Shown here: in pieces, positions 22,701 to 37,700 of the stretch
How positions within the stretch are numbered: the first letter of the stretch is position 1
How the letters are laid out: each line of letters starts with the position of its first letter
Assembly: GCA_038030265.1 (NCBI GenBank)
Contig: CM075943.1
Coordinates: 59,929,971 to 59,993,970, forward strand
DNA length: 64,000 nucleotides
Source of the DNA: Corythucha ciliata
Taxonomy: Eukaryota; Arthropoda; Insecta; Hemiptera; Tingidae
Direction: 5' to 3'
Notes under the pieces: model-generated
The model's input: the letters and a program-made list of their open reading frames with translations, nothing else
The model's database searches: none
What the model was told of the DNA's origin: nothing
Position numbers and translations under genes: made by a program

Positions 22701-25700
22701 CAGTAGTAGGGAGGGGGGGACTTTTCTGTCCTTGGTGTCTGGTTGGCAGCATTCGTTTCTTACGGGAGCGGTGACTCTGCTACGCTGCTTTCACATGATC
22801 TTGGTGTAAAACAGGGCTCTATTCTGGGACCCTTGCTTTTTAACATCTATATCAACGGTCTCGTGCCAAACCTGGAGTTGGCGAGAGTGCAGCCGTTCCT
22901 TTACGCTGATAATGTCACAATAGTGAGCTCGGGAAGTGACATAGAGGATCCTCGAGGAAGAATCGTGATCGACCCTGAGAGACTGGTGCCTGGCAAACCG
23001 TCTTGTAGTAAATCAAGCAAAGACGCAGGTGGACCTTTTCTGCAGCAGGGTGAATAGCTCCAGTTTCAAGTTCCTGGGAGTAACGTTTGACTGCAAGATT
23101 GTCGTGGAAGGCTCATGCGTCCTGCCTGTGTGTGTCGCTGGCCGTGTTCATGCTTCGGCAGCTGTCGACATCGCTGTCGGGATCTGTTCTCAGAGTGGTT
23201 TACTTTGCCATCTTCCACTCCAAAATGTCTTGTGGTATTAAGGTGTGGGGTAACTCTCCACATTCCTCATAAGACCCTCAAGCTCCAGAAGAAGGTAGTT
23301 TGAGTTCAGCAGGCCACCCTTTCAACAGGGCAGGATCTCGACGCTTGTCGCCGTGTTCATTCTTAGGATGGTCTGTTGGACCAGGAATTTGGCTGATGGA
23401 CAGGATTTTGCCCCCCTCAGCACTGATATGCAACGCGTCACAAGGAACGGCTTATACCTGAAAGTTGCCGCCTAGGCAGACCGCTATACTCCAAGCCCGT
23501 ACGCAGTGGGGCCTCGTTTATTTAATAAGCTGCCGTCTAGAGCCAGGAAATTTTCGTCGGGTGCGTTCAGGAGGCGTGTCCAGGAGCTCATCCTTGACCT
23601 TGTGCCATATTCGCTGGACGATTTCTTCAAGGCGGATCTATAACTCTTTATATTTATCATATTGACAGTTTTGGTACCAAACATATATTAAAAGAATTAA
23701 CTGACATTGTGTTACGACGAATGTTGTGTTGCAATAAACTATTACTAGGACATATCGACCGCGGGGAAACAGAGCAATCGAATAGGATCGATCGTGTTGA
23801 GAATTGCATGGAATGGACAAGGAATTCATCTTTCTCTTCCCTCATACTTAGCTCTTGGGCTCTCAGATTCTTGCTAACCATTTGGACAAGTCCGTGCATC
23901 AGACAAAACGCTAAATATGTGTGTCTGAAATTGCGAAAAAATGTTCGTGTGTAGCTAAAATGGATAAAAAGCGCAAATTCACGGCTGAAATGGATCAAAA
24001 GCACAATTTCACGGCTGAAATGGAGAAAAAAGTGCTAATTAGCGGCTAAAATTGAGAAAAAACGATGGTTCGTAGCTGGAATTGAAAAAACGCCTATCCG
24101 CGGTTTCAGGAGGCAACTTTGTGGTTAAAATTCACGAAAAGCGTTACCTAATTTTCGGCTGAATCGGGGGGGGGGAGGGGCGATAATTCACTGTTAAAAT
24201 TCAGACAAAATGCTAATTTGCGGCAAAAAATGAGAAAACTCCTTATTTACAGCTAATATTGAGAAAACACCAGAATTCGCGGTTTCTGAAGACAAATTGG
24301 TGTCCACAATTGATAAAATGCCATGATTGTACGCCATAGTGCTTAAAAATTATATTTATTATTCATTTGGAGACCAATGGGCCTCATTGAGATTTCTGCC
24401 CACGGCCTACGGTTAGAATTATTTGGCTTAAGGGGAGACAAAGGAAGAAAACGAAATGGTGGAGGGGGGTGATAGGGTTGAGGACATCTCGATATGGTAT
24501 GGGGGGGGCATGGGCTATATCTGGTACCCCTCTTGGGGGGGGGGGACGAAACCTTACCCCTTCCATCGGTACTCCCTCACCACCAGCCCTATGTTTAGAG
24601 CGATTTGACCAGCTCAGATTCTGCTGTTATCCCCTACCCCATAGATTCGCTTGCGGGGGAGAGGGTTAAGGCACAGGCAGGTTTATGTCATGACCACAAA
24701 TTTCTTTTTGTTTTTTGTGTTTTTTTTTTTCTTCCTTCTCTCTTCCACCTCCCCCTCCACCGTTCGACTGAGCCTCGGTCTCGTCTCGAGAATTGTGGTA
24801 TCGTCTCGGTCTCGGTACGATACCTGGATTCTTGGTCTCGGTCTCGCCCTCTTAAAAGTGAGTCTCGTCTCGGTATCGGTGCATCACTAAACGAAACTGG
24901 GGACACGGTGTATTTTCTCTTTTTTGCCGTGAATCTTCCTCAAGACAGCGCGAATTTTCTCAATTGGAACCACCAGAATATTCGCTTTCGGGGGCTCAAT
25001 CGAATATTCAGCCCACAGTCTTTGCTTATATTTCTTGCAGCGTTATTATTCTCCAGGTCAGATAGATTTAGGGTAGAACGAACCCAAATCGCTGTCCAAC
25101 CGTCCGACCTCGCTTCACATACCTGCATTCATGGATAACCTAAAAATCCTCATTTTTCCGTATTTAAGCTTTTTGCCACTACCTCGGTAAGCTACTGCGT
25201 GGGGTCTGAAGTCCAAGGAAGCAGCAGGACGCACACGGACCTTTTCGGGCTGCTTTTGAAATCGAGAAAATCTGCTAAACCTAACTTCAACGAGAAATGC
25301 TCATTTTTGGAGATTTTATGGAGCTTTTAATGGTATTAGTGCCCTTTCGTTCCGTATACTGTGTCCAGCGAGCGTTTTAACTAGCTAACAACCAATCACA
25401 AGCCCTCCGAAGGACAAGATATAGTAAATATGACGCATGTCTGTACCTGTGTTTCACTACATGATTCTCTGGCACGGTGAATATGAACAGTAGGTGTGTA
25501 ATGACTGAGACTGGCTTCACACGAAACAATAACACTGTGTCTAAAGGGAAAACTACCGTTAACATCCAAGTGTTACTGCTGTGGCTAAATATCCCACTAC
25601 GGACCAGCTTCATGCAGAAACTACACTAATGTCTGACTCGGGGAGTTAACCGAGAGCAGCTCTTTCGATGCTGTCAGTTTAACTTTTGCCTAGAGCCCTG

Positions 25701-28700
25701 CATCTGACATGGTGCGAGCTATCCATTCAATATGTGCTCTATGGACAACTCCTCTCTACACGCCGGACACAGGCGGGCCTCCCCGTCAACAAGCAGAGTT
25801 GCCTGGGCGTAAGCGCCCGGAACGTTAGGTACCCTCAAATATTTGTACGCCTTGGTTTTTGAGAACATTAGCTTCTTGTTTTTGAGCAAGAAATTGAATT
25901 CCAAGTTATTTGCTGGTCGTTGCCGGTTAGTGATAATTTTATTTACCAACGACGAAACATTTCTGATCTGAAAATCATTTTTAAAACGATCATAACTGAT
26001 GGTATTGGGTAGTACTCCAATTTAACTGGCAGTAAAACTCATCAGAGACCTCTGCGGGATGCTCGCATGGGCATCTCAATTCTGTTTTCAATTCGCAGGC
26101 TCAACCCATTCCTGCCGAACTGACGGCGAAACTTTTGGGCAATCGCGTCGCCGTCTCGCCCATCGTGACGGTTGAACCTCGACGAAGGAAATTCCACAAA
26201 CCCATTTCGTTGACGATACCAGTCCCGCAGGCGGCCAACAAGGGTATGATTAATCAGTACAGCGGTGACGCTCCAACTCTTCGTCTCCTCTGCAGCATTA
26301 CAGGTACAATGGAAAGCTTTAACACTATTTTATTTCTCTCTTTTTTTCTGGAAAAATCAAGTAAATGGATCCGACAATAACCGTTTATGTTTCGGATCAT
26401 TGCTAGAATTTTCCTAAGAATGTGTTTTTCCTCCCATGTTTTTCATCTCAAAACTACATTTCCAAACAATACAAAAGAAAGGATACAAAATTTTATGATT
26501 TTAATTAATTTTTCATTCAACTGTCACTTACGTTACCTTCCAATTTATGAAGCGAAATTCGTATAGCAGTGCATATAGTCGTACGTTGATTAGATTGTTA
26601 TAGGCGGCTAGTCTTGATATTATTTGTATTGTTTAGTACGAGTAGTCATTATTAGATTCATTGACATCGAGTAACAATTATGTATTATATATTTTACTTT
26701 TTTGTGTTTATAAGGACTTTGATGCATTTTGTGCCCTGGTTTCGTCATTATTCTTTTTCTTTTTTTTTAGAAGAAGAGAGAGTAGGTAGCTATTACACGC
26801 GTAATCGTTGGATAATAGTAAATAAAAACCAGTCAAATTTGATGGAAATAAGCTACTTCAGGAAACGTGTGAAATCATAAATATGGCGAACTTGCATGAG
26901 TTTCGGATTTGGGGGAAAAAACCGGGAAATTATACCGGTGATTTGGCTTGTGAGCTAAAGAATAGTAACGGAACCAGATACGGTGATTTTAAAATAAAAT
27001 TCGAAGTTCTTTAGAAGGGGGATGGATGGTGCGAGAAGAAATGACGCGGGCAGTCCGTTAATAACTCTAAAATTTCCCCCCCTCCCCCTTCACGAGAAAC
27101 CGCATCTTAACCCCCTCCCTTCACCGCACCACCTGAGAAGAGCAAATCTCCCGGCTACGTTGTGATGAAGCAAGAGGACGGATCGTCGCTCCGTCGCGTG
27201 AGGTTTGGTACAAAGGGGAAGGGAGGCTTTCACGACGAGTTTAGATAGGATATTCGTGACCGTGGGCAGGGGGGGCATGTGTGGGCAGCCAGGATTTGAG
27301 GATTGTAGATGTTTTCCGCGGGTGGCCTCCAGGCCTGGGAGAAGCGTGCGAACCGGGTTGTGGTGAACCCACTGCTAGTGCCGGTGGCTGTGCGGACGTC
27401 ATTGTACAGGTGACAATCGAAGAGTACATGGGAGGCCGTCTCGTCGACTTGTTCTCCACGGGGGGAAGTCACGTCGGTGGAAAAAGTGTAAGCGACTGTT
27501 GAAGGCAAAACGATGTGGGACGCCGCGAAGTAAGGCCCTCACCACCTCGTATCTGCAATCATCCTGCTACAGTCGGGAGAAAGCTGTGGGTGCCCGTGTC
27601 CCAGCGCTGTTGCCATAGTCTTTGTAGGCCATCTTTGATCACATGTCCCGTCATGGTTTGAGGGTCCTGAAGCCGGGCGATGGTCTCCTGCAGTTCGGAG
27701 AGGGGTCCCTAATACGACATTAGGTCGTCTGATGTATCAGTACGACGCCGCCTAATGCCAGGGTCGACCGGCATTGTGCCGCAGAGCATTTGTAAGGCTA
27801 AGTGCGACGTAGTAGCGTACGTGGGGCGTAGGCTTAAAAGGAATCCCCGCTGTAGGGTTCTGACCCGCTCACGGCGTAGCGGCACCATAACTAACGATGG
27901 GCCAGAAAATGCAGTCGTAGTACAGCAGACGGCTGTTTTTACTGGCGGAGTTTCTGCGCAATTTGCTGCAACTTTGTGCGTAACCCGTTCTAGTGTGGAC
28001 CGGCTAGTAACGTTGGGGAGAGCCACACACCGAGGTGTTTGACTGTGGCGCTGAATGCTGGTTGGAAATTCTTGAGGAGTGGAAAAGTCTGAAGCCGCGG
28101 TTGAACAAGGAGGAGGCCCCTCGGAAAACTAGGATCTTAGTTTTCGGTACGTTGATTTGTAGACAACGCCGCTTGCCGATTTTGTGTTCGGCACCATTCT
28201 GTAACAAGAGTGGTGGCTCTAACGGCCTCCAGGCGGGCTGTGATTCGGGGTGTGTGGGCCTCGACGAGTATGGCCAGATCGTCTTCGTAGCAGAATGGTG
28301 TTAGGCCTTCCTCCTCTAGGTGCCGCTAGAGTCCGTCTATAAGGAGGCTCCAAAATAACGGGGCCGCAGGCTCTCCGGCATCCGGAGGTGACGTTGAGGG
28401 TGGCCCGCTGTAGGCCGTTACCTGTGTCGACCGTTCGTTGGTCGAAGTAGCTGGCTAGAAAATGTCGGAGGGAAGACGGAGTGCCCTTAAGGAAGCCAAA
28501 ACAGCCGGCCACCAGGCGGTGTCGAACGCTCTTTGAACGTCGAAGAAAAGAACGAGGACCATGTTGGCAGGAGGTGAGGCTGTCGATGGCCTAAGTGGTG
28601 TTTCGTCGAGGGATGCTTCCAAACTGGTGGCGGTAGTAGGCAGCGCCCTGTGGACCCATGGTGCGGAGTACGCTATTCTCCAGAACGTCACCGATGCAGA

Positions 28701-31700
28701 TGGGGCGTAATGAAGAGGGATCCCACCCAGCTTTAGGCAGAAGGGCTACGCGGCTGTTCTTCCAGGCAAGGTGGACAATGGCGGAATTACTTGCAAGCGT
28801 TGTCTGGGAGGTTCTGGAGATGTTGTGCGTACACGCCGTACGGGCCGGCGCCTTTATTTTCACGGAGCGCCTCGATGGCTGCTGGTTCCGACGTCGGTCG
28901 GCGGACTGAGCGACGTAGGGCTCGGTCCATTGAGAAGTCCCTCAAATGGTCGTCTTCATGGGAGACATGTGTACCGGCACAGCGAGGTTGTGGGTTCGAA
29001 TGGAATCCGTGGTTTGGATGAGTGTCGAGAAATTCGAGGGAGAGCGGGTTGTAGGGGGCTCCCCAGGGTTGGTTTCCCAGGTCTTCGATGGGGAATCTTC
29101 GCCAGCCCAGTCGTTTGGCTTTCTGTACTGCGGCGGCGCGCGCGCGCGTTGACGTACTATGCTCCTGCAGTGCAGGGTGGGCGTCTTCTGATGAACGTAG
29201 GAGGGACTTGAGGGACCGTCGTGTATTGAGACGTAGCTCTGCGAGTTCAGGGGTCCACCACGATACGGAGCCATGCGCCCCCAAGGTGGTCATCGGAATG
29301 GTGTGGCCAGACCGCGGGAGGTTCAGGGCAGACACAAGGACTGGCGTCCGGTGGCGAGAGGTCGTCGTCGTCGTCAGCAATCGCTACGTACTCCTGGACA
29401 AGAGCGCGATATGCGTTCCAGTGAGCGCGACAAAAATCAGGACGGGTCGAGCTCCTGGATTGAGTCGTCGGGGTACCACTTAGGCTCCAGGTGAAGAGTG
29501 TGCTCGGTGGGGAAATCGCGATGTTGGAGGAAATTCGGTGATCCTCTGAAGGTGACGATGTGTTACGGTTGCTATATCTATGAACGACGTCCCTTGCGGG
29601 CCGACGAAAGTGGGGTGGTGTCGCTGTCCGATGATATCCCACGATTGAAGAATGGGGAGGAGAGACGTTGCGCGCCGTTGTGTGGTGGTGCGTGAGTTCC
29701 AGGCAGGGTGTTGTGCGTTGACGTCCCCGGCCAGTAGCATTGGGAGAAGGTGTAGGTGACTCAGCACGCTATTTAGGTGATCTAGGTGGGAGCGAATGTC
29801 CTCTGGCTAGGGGGGGGGGGAGGTACATTGAGATGATGTGATCTCGCGACGGCGAGCCAGGGCGTCGATAACTCTGGAAGAAAGATGGACGGTATATGCC
29901 ATGCGACGTCTCGTGCGAGAGTCTGCCGTCCCTCATTGAATTGTGCACATCTGACGGGGTTATTCATGAAAGAATTCCACATGTTAGCCGCCTCATCGGC
30001 TTGAATACCGTTTCCAATCGTCTGCTCCTGTCGGATCGGGCGCACAGTACCAGAAAAAGTGGCACAATAAACCCCGGCCACAGCAAAAGGCCAAACCACA
30101 GCAAAGGTCCAACCCCGCTGTTGAGCTTTTTTTATTCATCTCTTTTGGTGCTTTTCTTGATTTCAAAAATCCGGGCCCGGGGATAGCAGACCTAGTGCCC
30201 TCGCACAACAGTCCTGTTTTTAGGTTTCTGGAGGCCACCTTTAACCCACTGCTAAAATTGAGAAAAAGCGCTAAATCGCGCTTATTCCTGGCTAAAATTG
30301 AAAACAAAAACTGTTCTTACGTGTAAAAAACAAAAAAAAAAACACTTAAAATCGCGGCTAAAACATGAAAAAGCTGTAATTCACGGATAAAATTGAGACA
30401 TAGCGCTAATCAACGGCTAAAATTGGGGGAAAAACGTTCATTCGCCGTTTCTGGTGGCTAATTCTGCTTAAATAAACACATGTAAAGCGCTATTTCATGG
30501 TCAGGCGCCAATTCGCTGTTAAAATTGGGACAGTGCCGCATTGATTGAGAAAACCCTTCAAATCGCGGTTTTTGGAGAGGTAACTTCGGCCAAATTGAGA
30601 AAAAATGTCCAATTCACGAGTAAAAAAAAAAAAAAAAATCGCTAATTCAGCGCCGCTTAAATTGAGAAAAACGGTGACTCGCGGCCAAAATTGAGAAAAA
30701 GCGCTAATTGGCGGGTGAAAATGAATAAACCGTGGCGAGTGGTGGACTGGCCCCTGGTGGAGGGGTGCGGGTGTCTAAAACACCCGCCGCGCCACCCTTA
30801 GGTGTGGGGCGTCCCCTCTCAGACCATCGTCCAGTTTGCATGTATAATAATGGAATAAAAACAAGAAAACTAATATATTGATGAAAGCGAGTTTATTTCG
30901 TACGATAGTTCTTCATCGCACAAGAGAGAAAAGTCGTTTTTTTTCTCTCTCTCGTGTTAAACACTAAATGTTTCCTACAACAGTCTTGCCTGGTCATCAA
31001 ATTTGACGGATTTTTACGAACTTATTTTCGAAGCGCACTTTGTGATGATAGGATGTCAAAAAAACGAAAGTCTAAAGCTACAATATTTTGTGGAATAGTC
31101 AAAACAAGTACCATGTCCGAAAAAAAAAACCGAGACTTTTGTATTTTAAATGAAAGGTAATGCAGGTGAAACACATGGTCCCTTCAAAAATGCGGTATGC
31201 GCGGTTAAAGACCCCTACCTCCATGTTGTTTTGTCTTGACTGCTGTTACGTTATAAATAATAAAAATACTTGAAAACATCTTCATACCAACGCAGAGCCA
31301 TTCCCAACAGTTAAAAGAAAATTAACGAGAAAACGTTGCTGTGTCTGACCTGACCACTTTTGATTATTGCTGCACTGTTACGCGCAGGCGTGTTTCGGAA
31401 AAGATCTCTCAGAGGTAAATACCGTGATGGGAAACCCCTCTTTTCATTTTATTTATTACGAAATTCATTATTATATTTCTCTATATTTGAAACTTTCTTT
31501 TAATATTTCGTTGATTCATTTTTTTCTTTTTTTTTTCAACATTCAAATTCTCGAAAACTCCTTCTGTATTGACCAATGGAACAGCATTTTCATTTTCGTT
31601 TTATTAGAACACGTAAAACGTAAAAACACGACCGGGACGCCTTGTACTGATTATTTTGTTCTTTTTCTACGTTATTTTCATTAGTCAACTAATAGTAATA

Positions 31701-34700
31701 ATAACAAGGAACCAATAATAACAGTAATACTAAATAATGCTGATTATAATAATAATAAAGTATAGAATAACTTTCCTGGGATTTTCATTAATTTTTAAGT
31801 GAAAATCGCTGTAAAATTGTCTTTACCATATAAAATGAAGTGTAATTTTTGCACATTTCACTTTTTAAAATATTTTACCCAATATTGAAAATAAGCACAT
31901 ACAAAATGCAACTATTTTCATCAAGTTGAAACATGAAAATTTTGAACTACGTGCATACATTTTCCGAAATGTATTATCTATTCTGATCGAAAATGTTTGA
32001 TAACATTATGGACACAAAAACATTTTTATTTTGATGAAAAGGTTAGGTTTGCACAGAGAGGGTCTTTTCTGAAACATTTAGCCGTTTCTGTTTAGTGCTC
32101 TCTTCCTGTTGTCTTTCTGCTTGCTGAGCATTGCCTGAATCTATAGCTTTTAGTATGCAGATCTATTGTCCTTTCCTTTCCCTCATCACTTGTTCTGTTG
32201 GCGATATTTTTTTCGACAACTTTTTTTTTTAATTTTAATTCATTTATCGATCCCTCCCTGCAGTACCCGCCCTCTGTTTGCATTTTTAAGTAGAATTTTT
32301 ATTTTTGTTAGGTACATGTAATTAGCACATTATGCCACCATATTCGACGTTATGTTAACACTTTTTAAAGTACCTATAGACGGTATGAAAAACCATTAAA
32401 AGGATCTTGTGTCAATTGTCGTGGTATGGTCGGAAAATTGACTTATTTGGATGAAATTATCTGTCGTTTCGCAGTGACATAGCGTGCCAATCGACATGAG
32501 ATGATTTGAATTCACTCCCGTCCACAATATGAAAAAAAAAAAAAAAAAGTTTTTCTTCTTCCTCGAGTCCAATAAAATGTTTTCACGCTGAAATCCTTAG
32601 GAGGAACTACCAGAGCTCAATGGGAGGACGTCACGGGCTCGACACCGCTAACCTTCGTCAACGACTGTGTCTCGTTCACCACGACGGTTTCAGCTAGATT
32701 CTGGCTGATGGACTGTCGAAATATTTCCGAGGCGACAAAAATGGCCACAGAACTGTACCGCGAGGCTATCCACGTTCCTTTTATGGCAAAGTTAGTGGAC
32801 ATACATTTTTTTTTATGCCGAAAAAAAAAAAAAAAAAAACTCAAGTGCTTAAGCGGTCCCTTTCTTCTTTGATTAGATTTGTAGTGTTTGCTAAACGAGT
32901 CGATACAGCCGAAGCCCGTTTAAGAGTCTTCTGTATGACTGATGACAAGGAAGATAAGACTTTGGAGCATCAAGAACATTTTATGGAAGTGGCAAAGAGT
33001 CGAGACGTTGAAGTAAGTGGAATTTTGAGTTGCTGTACTTTGAAAGGTCGCTGAAAATAATGACAAAATTTCGTGCAGGTTCTTGAAGGAAAAATGCAAT
33101 ACCTTGAATTCACCGGTAACCTAGTACCCGTCACGAAATCCGGTGAACAGTTACACTTAGGTTTCAGAGCATTCAAAGAGAATCGTCTACCCTTCATCGT
33201 GCGAGTCAAAGACCCTCATGCCGATTCAATCGGCCGACTCATTTTCATGAGGGAACCAAAGGTACAGCAAAGTTTTGACATGATATCCCTCAAATTTCAC
33301 TCGTCGGATTCTTTCAGGTCGCAAAGGGAGACGTTCCTCAGCAACCAGCTTGCATTCTAAACATAGTTCTTCCTGAAGAAATCATCCCAGAAGCTGACCT
33401 TCCCGATCATGGTGTACATAAACATTCGTATATTACCCACACAAGTAAGTGCCTTCCGTTATTTCTAACTAGTTCAATCGTTTCATTATTTTTTTTATTT
33501 TTATTTTAGGTGGCCTTCAGAGACTATCAGACATAAGCAACCTCTTAGGAGAAGACTGGGTTAGATTAGCTGGCGTTTTAGGAGTGAGTCAATTTGACGT
33601 AAACAATATTAAGACTGAGATGTGCGAGAGCAGCGTAGCACACCAAGGATTAGCCATGTTGAGACTTTGGCTGCAGGAAGCCGGTAATAAAGCTTCAGGT
33701 AGGTCAAATCCATTTCCTGGAGGCGCACACACAACTTAGATCGAGGAGGTTCTAATGTTTCATGGAATGACACCCATTTAATCGTTATACAATGCTAAAA
33801 ATCTTGAAATCCGTCCCCACTTTACCAACCTTGACTCCTGTCGTTGGTCATCGCGTTAGTTTCCGTAAAGGATAGGGAACAACAAGGTCATGCACCAACT
33901 ATACCGCCTGTTTGCTCAGCATCAGGACCGTTTCCACCACTCTCACAGGGTACTGGGCTTTGAAAATCGTCGTAACCATCTATAATCGGAAACCGTCAAT
34001 TTGCCCCTTCAAACTGGCTGATTAGCATTACAGCTGAACTTGTTTCACCTGAAAAAACAAAATTATCTTGAAATTTCTGCCGAAAAACAGATTTTCCACA
34101 GGAAACACGCTAATTCATGAATAAGCACGATGGTGAAATAGGTTGTTTACAGCTTAAATTTAGAGAAGCGCTCAATTGACACGTGGAAAACGAAGAGAAA
34201 AAAAACGCTAATAAATGGCTAAAAATTGAGGGCGAAATCGCTATGGTTCGCGGCTGAAAGTGTGAAAAGCGCTAAAGTGCTGTTTTTTGGTCAAGCCTGA
34301 GGCTAAATTTGAGATAAAACGATAATTTCGCTACGAGTAAAAAAAAAACACCAATTCGCGGCTAAAATTGTGAAATTCGCTTATTCGCGGATTGAATATG
34401 CGAAAAAGCGCTAATTCACACCTAAAATGGAGGAAAATTTTTCCAATTCCCTAGTGATTCGCAAGTAAAATTGAGATAAATAGCCGCAGAATCACATATC
34501 TACAAATTGTAATCGCGAAATTACAAGTTTCGAGGATTTTTTTTTTTTTTTTTTTTTTTTTTAACGTGAATACGTTTTACGGGAGTATAGGAGTTAAATG
34601 GTCCGAACGACAAAAATGGTTTTTAAAAAACTTTATTTTTTTTTTCCGAACAAGTTATCTTTACGCGTTACACCAATCGACTGACTGTCTTTCTATTTTC

Positions 34701-37700
34701 CTAGACTATTTATTCCAGTACAAAATTGAAGAGTCTGCATTTCGCAGGCATCTAGGGTTACATAGAAATACGGGATTATTGCTATATAACTCCTCCCTCC
34801 TTAAGTTTGGCAGTTCCACATGTCAAAATATACTGGGTACACAAAATTTTGGGGGTGATTGAGCATGATTAGTGTCAGGCGAATTTACTTCAATTGTTTC
34901 GTTTACTTCAATGGGTTCATTTACTTTTCTTTTTAGACAATTGAAATTGAAGGGTTGGAATTTAAGAATTAGCAAAAGCGATATAATACAAAGGGACAGA
35001 ATACAAAAGGAGTATAAGATTGGCACATGGTCAAAAGTAGAGTAATTTTCTTCTAGTTCTTCAAGGGGTGTCATGAGTACTTTAATTTATGAACTTCATC
35101 AAAACTGAGGTTTAAAAATGTAGAATGCATTGGGAAGTTTTCAAGAGTGATTGGGAAAGTTTCATAATATTTATAAATTGTTTCAGCTTTGATTAACGTT
35201 TCGTTGGCACTAAATTGTAGGAGAGCAGTTTTCTTGACATTAATTGTAAAATTGGAGAGATTACTGTGAGCACATAGTAATGGGGTATCATAAACAAGGT
35301 ATTGGTTAATTATTGGTACAAATTTCACAAAAGGTTTAGGACGAGGTGTAACATAAGATACACATGCATTATTATTATTGTTCTTCACTAGGCTATCTAT
35401 ACAAGGGTTATGAACTTGTGTCACATTGGTACAGTAAAAATAATCTAAGATTAAGTCACAGCTTCCTGTAAGTAATTGGTCTTGCTTAAGCACTAAAGGG
35501 GGATGAACTACTGTAATTTTTACATTTGATTCTGATTCGGCTATCGGATAAGAAAGAAGAAAATAAGTTTCCGTCAACGGGACGTCTAGGGGTAATTGGA
35601 CAAAGTAGTACAAATGAGTGGGAGTCAATGAACAATGAACTTTACCGGTTTGCCAGAGAATTTCGGGCGATTTAGATATGATTTTATTTCTAGGGTTGTC
35701 TTCTGAGATGCGTGCTAATTCCTTTTTTGAGATTATACTTTCATGAATAATATTACGCTTGCAAAATTCAAGTGAGGAGTCGATTTCATTAATCCTAAGT
35801 GTTAGTAAGGCAATTGTTACATATATTATCTTAAAGTGCTGGTTATTTTCAATTACGCTACTAATATTACTATCTACAATTTTCTTGATTTTAGCGTTAT
35901 TGTTTCTTATGACTAATAGATCTTTGTTAAAAGCGTCAATAAGTTTTTCATCGACAGATAACTGGTTTTCAACGTTATGCTCTAAATGATAATTATTTAT
36001 TTCTAACTTATGGATTACTTCGTCATAGCGTTTTTAATCGTTGGCATCCATGTTACCGGTCAACCATGATATAGCAGAACCAAGAGCATTAATTAGGCCT
36101 CTTTTAGGTCTATTGGAATACACAGCGTTGGAAAAAAAACATGATCTAATTTATTTTGGGCATATTCTAAATGGGACTTTATTAAACTATGCTGAGTGGC
36201 CATCGTTTGAGCTTTTAATGATTCTATATAAGAATTTGATTGAATTATCATACACAACATGGTCGAGTGAATTGAGAATGGAATTTAATTCTTCTTGAAT
36301 CAAGATTAAATTAATGGCATGAACATAAGTAAAATAATCTTTTAGGATGTATGAATTTTGAATTTTAATTGGAATAATTCCAGGTCCATTAGATAGATTA
36401 GTTATTTTATAAGCGTGAGCTGGGTCCTGGTTGAGAAGAAGTATCATTAAGAGAATTTTGATTGGATTCTTCATTATTATCCTGTAAGGAAATTTTCTGA
36501 TTTGAGTGGTCTTCAAATCTTCTAGGTCTTTTGATTTGACTGGGGTGTATTTTAACATTTTTTCTTCCTAAGTTAACAGTATTTGCACCTTTATCATATT
36601 GTACTTTCTTATATTTATCTTTAGCTTTATTACGAACGTAGGTTTTGAGAAAGATATTAACTTCTGGTATATTTACTTTTTCACGATTTTGATTAAGGGT
36701 TTCGGTTCTGTTTTCTTTCTCTTTTTCAATTAAGTCTTTTATGGCTTGATGAATAAGGGTTGTTTCTCTGTGATATTTGTTGGTCTTTTGTTCAAGAATG
36801 AAGTCATTTTTAATTTCTGCAGGCTGTGTTATTCCGAAAGTGATTTCATTTGGTGTTAGTTTCAAATTGGTGTTAGGAGTATTATTGAATGCAATGAGTG
36901 CTAGCCGTATAAGATTGATAAGTGATATGTCAGTGTCTTGTGTTTCTATAATATTCATGATTTCTACAAGAGCTGAATGAGCCCTATTAATTAATCCATT
37001 AGAATTATGATAGTTAGGAGTTGTAAGGTGAAGATTTATATTATTATATTGAAGGAAATTTTTGAGAGTTTCATTGGCAAATTCTCCTCCATTATCTGCT
37101 TGGATTTCTAAGGGGGCTGGGAATAAACTGAGGTATTCTTTAAGTTTGTTTACTATTTCTACTGCATTTTTACTGTTAATTTTATAAGCAAATAATTTTT
37201 TCGAAAAGCAATCAATTAAGTGTCAATAGAGCGGCATTATTATAAAAGAGAATATCAATTTGCATTTTTTCAAACGGCTTGTTAGGAGTTATAGTTATTT
37301 TGAATTCAGGTTTAGGGGGATTTCGATCATATTTAACCTTTTTACATATGTCACAATAATTCACAAATTTTGTTATGTCTGTTAGCATGCCAGGCCAATA
37401 GTATTTCTTTCTTAAGTTGTTATATACGTCATTAATTCCTCTATGACTAGTTTTGTCTATGTGTTGATCTGTAATTAAATCTAATCTATCGTCCTTTTCT
37501 TCAACGTCTATATTAAGTTTTTTGTATCTTCTTATTCTAACGGTGGGAAATTTTTCCTCAACAATATTTTGAAACTTGAGGAATACTTGATCTAGGACTT
37601 CGTCCTCTAATTTTAAATTCTTATCAGAGCAATAAACTCCATACGTTTTATTTGGTTCCAAAAATTCTAAACAGTATTTTTCCAAGTCAGAATGATAAGG

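Noticed and set aside
24605..25138. A 177-codon open frame on the plus strand
   Set aside because: It runs over T-rich and GTCTCG simple repeats and a transposon end; composition is low-complexity and no domain is visible.
28771..29211. A 146-codon plus-strand frame in the GC-rich LINE
   Set aside because: It is antisense to LINE endonuclease/RT sequence and reflects high GC content with few stops.
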